Assembly: GCF_024609785.1 (NCBI RefSeq)
Contig: NZ_JANHJQ010000013.1
Coordinates: 83,038-147,037, forward strand
Reading direction: 5' to 3'
DNA from: Pseudalkalibacillus decolorationis
Lineage (GTDB): Bacteria > Bacillota > Bacilli > Bacillales > Fictibacillaceae
DNA: 64,000 nucleotides
Part shown: piece by piece, positions 54,626-62,390 of the stretch
Layout: each line of letters starts with the position of its first letter
Numbering within the stretch: the stretch's first letter is position 1
Made by a program: the position numbers and the translations under genes
Notes under the pieces: generated by a model
What the model saw: the letters and a program-made list of their open reading frames with translations, nothing else
Database searches by the model: none
Told to the model about the DNA's origin: nothing

Positions 54626-56787
54626 GACGAACAAGTCGTTACCGTGTTCCATTTATTGAACAGATGGAACAATCTGAATGTGGGTTATGTTGTCTAGCCA
54701 TGATCCTCTCTTATTTTAAGAGTGAATACACATTATGGGAACTACGAAATGATTGGGGAGGGGGACGTGAGGGGATAAACCTTCTTATTATAAAAAAAAT
54801 TGCAGAATCATTAGAATTGCAGACTTCAGCACAACGTGTCCATCCCAAACATCTGGATGAAATCCAACTCCCTGCGATTTTACACTGGCAGGGGGATCAC
54901 TTTGTGGTGTTAGAGAGAGTCCGTAACAATAAAATGTTCATATTAGACCCAGCAGCAGGACGTCGGGTCATTTTATTGGAGGAAATGGATAATAACACAC
55001 CCTTGGTATGTTTATCTATGAAGCCAACTGAAAGCTTACAGCGTCGAAAGGTTAAGAAAGTGTGGAAAGAATACCTCAAGTTTTTGTGGGAAGAACCGCG
55101 TCTTGTTGTTTCAATTATTATCTTTTCCTTATTTGTACAACTATTGGCGGTGGCAACCCCGATGCTTGTACAGTTTATTGTTGATAAAGTTATAGTTGCA
55201 GAAAACCACAGCTATCTTAAACTCTTATCGATACCAATTATCTTGTTGGTTGTGATCCAATTCGTCTTCTCCCTTCTACGAACTAGAACACTTGTTAAAC
55301 TACAAAATCGTTTAGATTGGAACCTAATGACAAAGTTCTTTAATCGTTTGCTGAAGTTACCTTTTCATTTTTTTCAATTGCGCACAAGTGGAGATTTAAT
55401 CCTTCGTGCTAACAGTAACATGATTATTCGAGAAATTCTTTCGACAAGAACAGTCACCATGTTGTTAGATGGTGGATTGGTTTTGAGCTTTCTAGCTTAT
55501 ATGCTCTATAATTCTGTTTACTTAACCCTTTATGTTGTTGGAATAGCAATTATTCAAGTGGTTTTAATGGCTATAAGTAATATCTACATGAGCCGGTTAT
55601 CACAAGAAGAAATACTACGACAAACAAAAGCTTCGAGCTATTTGGCTGAGGTATTGCGTGGTATTTTGGTCGTTAAATCAGAGGGAGTAGAAACTAGTGC
55701 TTATAAGCATTGGTCGAATTTGTTTTTGGAACAAATAAAAGCTTCACGAAAACGAGGTTTCTTTTCATCTTATATCGAGAGCACAATGCAGGCATTACGT
55801 GTTGCGGCACCGCTAATGGTCCTTTTAATGGGTACAAAAGAAGTGATGTCTGAAAACATGACACTAGGGGCTATGTTAGGATTTTACACCTTAGCCATTA
55901 GTTTTTTTACCCCGCTTACTTCGTTAGTGACAACCTCAAGCCAAATGGTTTTGATGGGGACGTATTTTAGACGCATCCTGGACATTCTTGAAGCTGATCT
56001 TGAACAGGAAGATCAAACAGTTATTGAACCCCCTCTTCTAAGGGGAAGGATTGAGCTTAAAAATATTAGTTTTCGTTATAACCGTTATGGTTCTTCAGTA
56101 ATTAAGAACGTATCAACTGAGATTGAACCTGGTCAATTTGTTGCGATTGTCGGTGCAACTGGGTCGGGAAAAAGTACATTAGCCTCCCTTCTAATAGGAC
56201 TTTATCAACCAACTAAAGGTCAAGTTTTATTTGATGGTCAAGACATTAGTAACTTGGATAAATCGAAGTTTCGCCAACAAATAGGTGTCGTTACGCAACA
56301 AATTCATTTGTTTAATGCATCTATATTCCAAAATATTGCCTTTCATAATTCCAACATCAACGAGGAAGAGGTAATTCGGGCAGCAAAGCTTGCTGAAATC
56401 CATGATGATATTTTACAACTACCAATGCAGTATCGGACAATCCTTTCTGAAGAGGGAAGTAATTTTTCTGGTGGACAGCGACAAAGGGTGGCATTAGCTA
56501 GATCCCTAGCACATCGACCAGTCATTTTGCTGCTAGATGAAGCTAGTAGTGCATTAGATACGGTTACTGAAGAACGTATCCATAATCATTTACAAGATTT
56601 AGAATGTACAAGGATTGTGATCGCTCATAGGTTAAGTACAGTTAAAAATGCTGATAAGATCCTCGTGGTGGACGATGGAGAAATCGTGGAGTCTGGAACA
56701 CATTCAGAGTTACTGCAATCTGGTCGTATCTATCCAGGATTACATCTGAAGCAATTTGAGGAAAAGAAAATGGAGGTTATCACATGA
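54622..56787 (+). CDS. lanT: LanT, peptidase-containing ABC transporter (C39)
   Basis: 721 residues. N-terminal C39 peptidase: catalytic Cys20 (EQSECGLCCLAMI), His93 (WQGDHFVVLE) and Asp109 (ILDPAAG). Six-helix membrane domain about 160-440. ATPase with GATGSGKST (about 508-516), [15 protein letters not shown] (about 615), LLLDEASSALD (about 635) and AHRLST. It cleaves the leader after GlyAla and exports the peptide. Overlaps lanM by 4 bp and the redox gene by 4 bp, so translation of the four genes is coupled. Confidence 0.95.
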   Translation: MRRTSRYRVPFIEQMEQSECGLCCLAMILSYFKSEYTLWELRNDWGGGREGINLLIIKKIAESLELQTSAQRVHPKHLDEIQLPAILHWQGDHFVVLERVRNNKMFILDPAAGRRVILLEEMDNNTPLVCLSMKPTESLQRRKVKKVWKEYLKFLWEEPRLVVSIIIFSLFVQLLAVATPMLVQFIVDKVIVAENHSYLKLLSIPIILLVVIQFVFSLLRTRTLVKLQNRLDWNLMTKFFNRLLKLPFHFFQLRTSGDLILRANSNMIIREILSTRTVTMLLDGGLVLSFLAYMLYNSVYLTLYVVGIAIIQVVLMAISNIYMSRLSQEEILRQTKASSYLAEVLRGILVVKSEGVETSAYKHWSNLFLEQIKASRKRGFFSSYIESTMQALRVAAPLMVLLMGTKEVMSENMTLGAMLGFYTLAISFFTPLTSLVTTSSQMVLMGTYFRRILDILEADLEQEDQTVIEPPLLRGRIELKNISFRYNRYGSSVIKNVSTEIEPGQFVAIVGATGSGKSTLASLLIGLYQPTKGQVLFDGQDISNLDKSKFRQQIGVVTQQIHLFNASIFQNIAFHNSNINEEEVIRAAKLAEIHDDILQLPMQYRTILSEEGSNFSGGQRQRVALARSLAHRPVILLLDEASSALDTVTEERIHNHLQDLECTRIVIAHRLSTVKNADKILVVDDGEIVESGTHSELLQSGRIYPGLHLKQFEEKKMEVIT

Positions 56788-57311
56788 AAAAATACTTTAT
56801 TGGCGTAGGGATAGGTATTGTCGTACTTATACTTGGTTTTGGTATTTGGTCATATAACAATCCCCAAGCAGCAATTGCAATGTTTTTTGATATGGGTGGT
56901 ATTGAAGAAGGGAATTCGATTCCACTTGTAAGTGGGGAAGAAGTGAGTGGCGGGGAAGTTTCTTTGAATCAATATAAAGGTGAAAAGTTTGTCGTCATGA
57001 TCGGTAAGGTTGACTGTGACGTGTGTAAAAAGTCTTATCAAACAATAGAAAAGCTAGAGAGTGAACACCCTAGTACAAAATTTGTCATGATTGGTCAAGG
57101 GAATCAAAAAGAATATGCTCGTGTAAAAGAAGAACATGGTTTCGTATTTCCAATTATCTCAGCCAGTGAGGATATCCAGAAGAAAATGAATTTTAAGACA
57201 TTCCCTGTATTTTATTTGGTCGATCAGAAGGGCGTAATTACACAACGACTAAACGGTTACAATAAGGAAAAGTTACAAAGTCTTCTTAAAGAAGGAGAGG
57301 TAAAAAAATGA
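56784..57311 (+). CDS. Membrane-anchored thioredoxin-like protein with CxxC (BdbA/TlpA-like)
   Basis: 175 residues: an N-terminal membrane anchor (about 4-24), then a thioredoxin fold with the active site DCDVCKKS (Cys78, Cys81) and cis-Pro in KTFPVFYLVD. It is predicted to act outside the cell membrane. Coupled by overlap to lanT and to the oxidase gene. Sublancin clusters also carry thiol-disulfide oxidoreductases, so a role in forming a disulfide in the exported peptide is a good inference. A reductive, quality-control role is an alternative. Confidence 0.85.
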   Translation: MKKYFIGVGIGIVVLILGFGIWSYNNPQAAIAMFFDMGGIEEGNSIPLVSGEEVSGGEVSLNQYKGEKFVVMIGKVDCDVCKKSYQTIEKLESEHPSTKFVMIGQGNQKEYARVKEEHGFVFPIISASEDIQKKMNFKTFPVFYLVDQKGVITQRLNGYNKEKLQSLLKEGEVKK

Positions 57312-57721
57312 AAAAAAGGATCCAAGTAGTTGTTTTACAAGTCATTTCAATTCTTGGATTACTGATTTGTGCATATCTATATCTATCCCACCTTTCTAGT
57401 AATTACTTTTGTCCTGTTGGCGACTGCTCAAAAGTGAATGGTAGTAGATATTCTGAGATTGGAAATGTACCAATGTCTATACTCGGATTAATCTTTTATA
57501 CCTTTTTATTTAGTTCAACCTTTTTATTAGATAAAAAAACGTTTAGTATAATTCCTAAAATGACTTTAGTAGTGGGCTTGCTTTTTTCTGTATATCTAAC
57601 TTATTTAGAACTTTTCATTATTAATGCTATTTGTTTTTGGTGTGTAGTATCCTTTGGATTGATTATTATTGGTAGTGTAATAGTTTTTAATCCTCGAAAA
57701 ATCCAAGTGAGTCAAGGTTGA
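57308..57721 (+). CDS. VKOR-family disulfide-generating membrane protein (BdbC/DsbB-like role)
   Basis: 137 residues, four membrane helices. VKOR signatures: loop cysteines Cys35 and Cys40 (FCPVGDCSKVNGSRYSEIGNVPMSILG) and active-site CFWC (Cys109, Cys112). The loop Cys pair passes electrons from a thioredoxin-like partner to CxxC and on to quinone. It overlaps the thioredoxin-like gene by 4 bp, which makes the two an oxidant pair dedicated to this cluster. Confidence 0.87.
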   Translation: MKKRIQVVVLQVISILGLLICAYLYLSHLSSNYFCPVGDCSKVNGSRYSEIGNVPMSILGLIFYTFLFSSTFLLDKKTFSIIPKMTLVVGLLFSVYLTYLELFIINAICFWCVVSFGLIIIGSVIVFNPRKIQVSQG

Positions 57722-57762
57722 GTGTTTCACAAAACCATTTTAATTGCAGTACAATTAGGAAA

Positions 57763-57812
57763 AGGGTGACTCTGATGTGCAAAGCGGTTCTTTGCAGTTG
57801 AGTCACCCTCTT
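57763..57812. terminator. Strong terminator at the end of the lanthipeptide operon
   Basis: AGGGTGACTC / GAGTCACCCT with an inner TGCAAAG / CTTTGCA stem, then CTTTGT. It also faces the convergent rarD gene. Confidence 0.85.
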
Positions 57813-57818
57813 TGTACA

Positions 57819-58757
57819 TTAACTGTTTAATTTTGTTTTCGATAATCTGGGTTCAAACCTTGCAAGTAACCTTGTATTAGCAAGAGAGAAGATTGCGAGT
57901 GCTGTCCAGATAAAGGTAAATGAAACGAGATGGACTTGTGAGAATGGCTCATCGTACAAGAAAATCCCCAGAAACAGCATAATTGTAGGTGCAATATATT
58001 GAAGGAAACCGATCATCGATAATGAAATTCGATTCGCTCCTGTCGCAAAGAGCAACAAAGGAATCGCTGTAACAACTCCAGCCCCAAACAGAAGTAGTAA
58101 CGTATTCATATCGCTAAATTGGAATGCACTTGTTCCGTTCGTTCCTATTATGCTGACGTAGATGAGTGCTACAGGTGTTATCAACATCGTTTCAATCGCT
58201 ATTCCAGTTAACGCCCCTAATTTGACGAGCTTTTTTAATAATCCATAAAATCCAAAGCTAAGAGCAAGTGAGAACGCTACCCAAGGGAACGAACCAAAGT
58301 GGAGGGTCAAGTTCAACACACCGACCATGGCAAGCAAAAACGAAATAAGTTGCCAGAAAGATAATCGTTCTTTTAAAACAATAATCCCGAGCAACACACT
58401 TACTAGGGGATTAATATAGTATCCTAGACTTGCTTCAACTACATGATCATTATTGACGGCCCAAATATAGGCAAACCAGTTTAGGCTGATAAATAATGAT
58501 GCGAAAATAATTCCAATAAGCTTTTTCCGATTTGATGTAATTTCTTTCAGTTCCCGTACAAATTTCTTCATTCTTTTCATCAAAAATAGGATTAAGACCA
58601 TAAATGCGAATGACCAGATAATGCGGTGTGCTAAAACCTCGCCAGGTGGAACATGGTCAACGAGCTTCCAGTAAAGAGGTAAAAACCCCCAAAGCATATA
58701 CGCACCTGCCCCTGCGGCTACTCCGGTAACTTGTTCTTTTCTTTGTTCTTCGTTCAT
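57819..58757 (-). CDS. rarD: RarD/EamA-family transporter
   Basis: 312 residues, ten membrane helices in two EamA repeats. RarD signatures: GVAAGAGAYMLWGFLPLYWKLVDHVPPGEVLAHRIIWSF, SLNWFAYIWAVNNDHVVEASLGYYINPLVSVLLGIIVLKERL and the repeat-2 LLLFATGANRISLSMIGFLQYIAPT. Substrate uncertain for the family. ATG is preceded by AGGTCC, a weak site on the minus strand. Ends at the lanthipeptide terminator and is not likely part of that cluster. Confidence 0.88.
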   Translation of the reverse strand: MNEEQRKEQVTGVAAGAGAYMLWGFLPLYWKLVDHVPPGEVLAHRIIWSFAFMVLILFLMKRMKKFVRELKEITSNRKKLIGIIFASLFISLNWFAYIWAVNNDHVVEASLGYYINPLVSVLLGIIVLKERLSFWQLISFLLAMVGVLNLTLHFGSFPWVAFSLALSFGFYGLLKKLVKLGALTGIAIETMLITPVALIYVSIIGTNGTSAFQFSDMNTLLLLFGAGVVTAIPLLLFATGANRISLSMIGFLQYIAPTIMLFLGIFLYDEPFSQVHLVSFTFIWTALAIFSLANTRLLARFEPRLSKTKLNS

Positions 58758-58971
58758 GATGTTAGGACCTCATTTCAAAATATAAACAAATAGAATAGAA
58801 CAAGTTTAGTACCATTTGCATTGAAATACAATTAGATTGCCTATGAAAATAGAAAATGGTTAATTTTACATGGTTCGAGTGTTGTCATTTCTGTCAAATA
58901 TCAGCTCACGAGACACTTCAGCATGATTGACTACTGGGTACTATAAGGATTTACTTCTTGCCATTTTTTAA

Positions 58972-59006
58972 AAGTGGTTGGTTCCATGTAAAGGAGCCAA
59001 CCACTT
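58972..59006 (-). terminator. Terminator after a decayed small gene
   Basis: AAGTGGTTGGTTCC / GGAGCCAACCACTT, a 14-bp stem with one wobble and a 7-base loop. On the minus strand it is followed by TTAAAAAAT. Its place just after the small acidic ORF suggests that ORF was once a transcribed gene. Confidence 0.65.
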
Positions 59007-59044
59007 AAACCATTATCTCTAGTATCTTCATCACTCTTATCCTC

Positions 59045-59175
59045 TTAATCCTCTATTGGACCTTCAGGATCTTGATCTCTATCTTTTTCATCATCATTAT
59101 TTAGGGTTTCATTTTCATCGCATCGGGTCCGTTTTCGTCTCCGATTTGATCATTCGTATCATCTGTATCATTCAT
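59045..59175 (-). pseudogene. Frameshifted small acidic ORF
   Basis: Reading from ATG at 59175 on the minus strand gives an acidic peptide (MNDTDDTNDQIGDENGPDA). After about base 59118 the acidic composition continues only in another frame (DENETLNNDDEKDRDQDPEG...IED, stop at 59045). One base gained or lost would join them into a protein of about 43 residues. No good ribosome binding site is visible. The rest of 58758-59216 holds no other gene. Confidence 0.35.
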
Positions 59176-59216
59176 ATTTTCAGTTATTAGCTAGAATTTT
59201 GTTGTGCAAATATAGG

Positions 59217-60011
59217 TTAGACTAAACCTTCTTTACTATATATATCTGGTCGCCGGTTACTGATGTAGTCCAATACTCCTTTGGCCTGATGTGTTTCAGA
59301 TAAATCGATGGCGGTGACAGAGATTTCTTCATTATTTAATGCTTTAGATAATGTTTTTCCTGTGGGATCTGTTAGCTTGCTTTCTCCAAAGTAAACATAA
59401 TCATTTTCAAGTCCTACTCTATTTGCAGCTGCAATGAAAATATGATTTTCCATAGCCCGTGCTCTAAGGTAAGTATCTTGATACTGTTGATAGGGAATCA
59501 TGTTTGAACATAATACGAGAATTATATGAGCCCCTTTTACCGATAGAATTCGAGAGATTTCAGGGAATTCCATATCGTAGGTGATCATCACTCCCATCTT
59601 TCCTACAGGTGTATGAAAGATAGGGACTTGATCGCCAGCTTTGAAGTATTTTTTCTCATGATCAAATAAATGAATTTTTCGATAAACGCCTAAAATATTC
59701 CCATTATTATCAATAAAAACAGATGAGTTATATATATGGTTTCCATCCTTTTCCGGAAATCCTACAATGACACCCATATTTAAGGCCCTAGCATTTCTTC
59801 TTATTTTTGTAATGATCTCCCCATCTAAAGATTCAGCCATTTCTTCAATCCGATCTTCTATAGCAAACCCTGTTAAAAATAACTCTGGAAATAAAATATA
59901 TTGAGCTTTTTTATTATGAGCAATGGTCATGGACTCTAGAATTCGTTGCAAATTAGTTTCTTTATCGAATAGACTACTTCGTATCTGAGCTAATGCAATT
60001 GTTAACTTCAC
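59217..60011 (-). CDS. Nitrilase-superfamily protein with catalytic Cys replaced by Thr
   Basis: 264 residues with the C-N hydrolase fold. Glu43 (FPELFLTGF) and Lys112 (GVYRKIHLFDHE) are present. The nucleophile position reads VMITYDMEFPE, with Thr144 where the paralogue at 61542-62321 has MICYDLEFPE; the codon is ACC. Without Cys it should lack normal amidase activity, so a pseudoenzyme, regulator or subunit is suspected. It lies 3 bp after the sigma-54 activator gene, in the same operon. Confidence 0.85.
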   Translation of the reverse strand: MKLTIALAQIRSSLFDKETNLQRILESMTIAHNKKAQYILFPELFLTGFAIEDRIEEMAESLDGEIITKIRRNARALNMGVIVGFPEKDGNHIYNSSVFIDNNGNILGVYRKIHLFDHEKKYFKAGDQVPIFHTPVGKMGVMITYDMEFPEISRILSVKGAHIILVLCSNMIPYQQYQDTYLRARAMENHIFIAAANRVGLENDYVYFGESKLTDPTGKTLSKALNNEEISVTAIDLSETHQAKGVLDYISNRRPDIYSKEGLV

Positions 60012-60014
60012 TTT

Positions 60015-61307
60015 CTATATTTCTCCTTTTCTATATAATTTCATCTTCTTTGAGATGGTGGATTGATCTATGCCTAACGCCTCAGCTGCTTTATAGGTAT
60101 TCCCATATAAATTTACGGCTTTTAAAATGAGTTCTTTTTCAAGCTGCTTTTTTGCTTTTTTCAACGGCATGAAATCAATCGGATTAAAATGTTCTTTTCT
60201 AGTTAGTTTTCCGTGTGGATGAAGAACATGATCTATTTCATCATCTATGTTGGTGACTACTATTCTTTCAATCATATTTTCGAGTTCACGAATGTTTCCT
60301 GGCCATTGGTATTCCATTAATTCACGTTTGACACTAATGCTTAATCTTTTCTCTAGTCCATATTTTTTATTGTATTTTGCTAAAAAAAAGTCAATGAGAT
60401 GTTGGATTTCTTCTTTTCTCTCTCGTAAAGGTGGAATTGTTAATGGAACGACATTTAATCGATAATATAGATCCTCACGAAACAACTTTTTCCTTATTAA
60501 TTGTTTGATATCATTATTCGTTGCTGCGATGACCCTTACATCGATTTTCTTTGATTTAGTGCTGCCTATCCTTCGAATAGTACCTTCCTGGAGTACACTA
60601 AGCAGTTTTGATTGGAGGTTTAATGGAAGTTCAGCGATTTCATCTAAGAAGATTGTTCCTTTGTCAGCCGCTTCAAATAAACCTATCTTCCCCCCTTTAA
60701 TTCCTCCAGTAAATGTTCCATCTTCATAACCAAATAGTTCTGCCTCAATTAAACTTTCAGGAATAGCTCCACAATTAATAGAAATAAGCCGGTAGTTGGA
60801 ACGATTGCTTGCTTGATGAATCCTGTTCGCAATAGCACTTTTTCCAACACCAGATTCTCCTAAAAGAAAGACCGTTGAATCTACGTTTGAAATCGTATAA
60901 ATAATTTTTTGAATTCTTTTCATAGAATCGGAGGTCATAATTAAGTCGCTTTCTAACAAGGTTTCGTTGTTGGAGGAAGAACTTAGTTTCTTTATATCAG
61001 ATGTATCAAATAATGAAATGACGTAATAGATTTCGTCAAAAGGCTCTATTATATTATTAAATAAATATAGGATAAACTTTCCGTCCAAGGTATATAAAGT
61101 CTGAACTTCTTTAATTTGATTAGGAGCAGAAATAAAATGATCTCTCCAAGTCACGTCTTCAAAAACATGGAAACCCTTGTTGAAGATGTCCTTCCATGTA
61201 CATTCTAAACACGTTGCAACATATCTAATTTGACAATTTTTGTTTAAAAATAAAAAAGTATTCGAAGAATTATTCCTTGTTTCTGGAATAATTGGGGGAT
61301 TATACAT
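60015..61307 (-). CDS. Sigma-54-dependent transcriptional activator (NtrC/BkdR-like EBP)
   Basis: About 430 residues. Residues 1-115 are a ligand- or PAS-like sensory region with a CxxC (TCLECTW). The AAA+ domain has GESGVGKS (about 150-157), GTFTGG (about 197-202, a variant of the sigma-54-contacting GAFTGA), FLDEIAE and TNND. The C-terminus is a Fis-type HTH (NTYKAAEALGIDQSTISKKM). ATG 61307 lies 8 bases after GGTGG; a GTG 12 bases upstream overlaps that site. It faces a perfect -24/-12 promoter and two inverted repeats, and likely activates the nitrilase and permease genes. Confidence 0.9.
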   Translation of the reverse strand: MYNPPIIPETRNNSSNTFLFLNKNCQIRYVATCLECTWKDIFNKGFHVFEDVTWRDHFISAPNQIKEVQTLYTLDGKFILYLFNNIIEPFDEIYYVISLFDTSDIKKLSSSSNNETLLESDLIMTSDSMKRIQKIIYTISNVDSTVFLLGESGVGKSAIANRIHQASNRSNYRLISINCGAIPESLIEAELFGYEDGTFTGGIKGGKIGLFEAADKGTIFLDEIAELPLNLQSKLLSVLQEGTIRRIGSTKSKKIDVRVIAATNNDIKQLIRKKLFREDLYYRLNVVPLTIPPLRERKEEIQHLIDFFLAKYNKKYGLEKRLSISVKRELMEYQWPGNIRELENMIERIVVTNIDDEIDHVLHPHGKLTRKEHFNPIDFMPLKKAKKQLEKELILKAVNLYGNTYKAAEALGIDQSTISKKMKLYRKGEI

Positions 61308-61350
61308 TGCTGATACCACCTTTTACGAGAATTGATGAATAAGAGCATCT

Positions 61351-61441
61351 TTGATGAAAAAAATCATTTTTTGTAAATGTACTCATTTTTAAACGGGTTT
61401 TTCTTTACTTTTTGAAAATATTGATGATTATTTTCATCAAT
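61351..61441. promoter_or_regulatory. Two upstream activating sequences (TTGATGA-N6-TCATCAA)
   Basis: ATTGATGA-TTATTT-TCATCAAT (61420-61441) is a perfect inverted repeat. TTGATGA-AAAAAA-TCAT (61351-61367) matches its architecture with a weaker right half, 70 bp upstream; a further ATTGATGA half-site is at 61331. Their position 50-140 bp upstream of the -24 element suits enhancer binding by the adjacent activator. Confidence 0.7.
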
Positions 61442-61490
61442 TCTATTCTATCATAAGAGGTAAGTGTAGTCGTATAAAGATTATAAATTA

Positions 61491-61506
61491 TGGCACAATT
61501 CTTGCA
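61491..61506 (+). promoter_or_regulatory. Sigma-54 (SigL) -24/-12 promoter
   Basis: TGGCAC-AATTC-TTGCA matches the sigma-54 consensus TGGCAC-N5-TTGCA at every position. It is 36 bases upstream of the TTG start of the nitrilase gene. Confidence 0.92.
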
Positions 61507-61541
61507 GATTTAAAACTAAATATAAATTTAGGAGGATTATC

Positions 61542-62321
61542 TTGTTTAATTTAACTATTGCACAATTTTCACCAGAGATAGGTAATAAGATAGGAAACAT
61601 GAATAAAATGAAAAATATGATAAAAGAAGCAAAAAAACTGGATTCGCATTTTATTATGTTTCCAGAATTGGCTTTAACGGGTTACTGTACATCAAAAATC
61701 GTATTTGAACTCGCAGAGACCATGGAAGGACCTTGTATTAAAGAACTCAGGGAAACTTGTAAAGAAAATAAAATCTACGCTGCAATTTCGTTTATAGAAA
61801 AGGGAAATGGAGAAGAGGAAGGCATTTATATCGCTTGTGCACTCATTGATGATGCAGGCGAGATTGTTGGCGTTTATAGAAAAACACATCTATTTGACCA
61901 AGAAACAAAAATTTATAGACCAGGAAATGAGCTTTCAATTTTCAATACAAAATTTGGTAAAATAGGTATTATGATTTGTTATGATCTTGAATTTCCAGAA
62001 GTGGCAAGAACATTAAGGTTAAAGGGAGCGGATATTATTCTTGTGCCTCTAGCAAATATGAAACCATATGAGAACTACCAATCTATTTATTCGAAAAGTC
62101 GAGCAATGGAAAATGAAATTCCAATTGTATTATGCAATCAATCTGAACCACTAGAAGGGATTGATTTTTTTGGACAAAGTATCGTAGTAGATTTATATGG
62201 TAATACATTAATGAAAATGGAGAATAAAGAACAGATTGAAACGATTGCTCTGGATATGGATGTTTTGAAGGATAAAAAATTAAATTATGTCCAAAACAGA
62301 AGAACAGAACTTTATAACTGA
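61542..62321 (+). CDS. Carbon-nitrogen hydrolase (nitrilase superfamily), TTG start
   Basis: 259 residues with the full catalytic triad: Glu42 (FPELALTGY), Lys114 (GVYRKTHLFDQE) and Cys146 (GIMICYDLEFPE). It hydrolyses an amide or carbamoyl bond of a small compound; the exact substrate is unknown. The TTG start has an AGGAGG site 7 bases upstream. It is expressed from a sigma-54 promoter, so is likely used when its substrate is the nitrogen or carbon source. It is a paralogue of 59217-60011, and its likely partner is the permease 70 bp downstream. Confidence 0.9.
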   Translation: MFNLTIAQFSPEIGNKIGNMNKMKNMIKEAKKLDSHFIMFPELALTGYCTSKIVFELAETMEGPCIKELRETCKENKIYAAISFIEKGNGEEEGIYIACALIDDAGEIVGVYRKTHLFDQETKIYRPGNELSIFNTKFGKIGIMICYDLEFPEVARTLRLKGADIILVPLANMKPYENYQSIYSKSRAMENEIPIVLCNQSEPLEGIDFFGQSIVVDLYGNTLMKMENKEQIETIALDMDVLKDKKLNYVQNRRTELYN

Positions 62322-62390
62322 GTAATGATGAACGTACATTTAAGACTAAAAGAAATTGATGGTTAGATATACAAAGGGGGAAAAGAAAAA

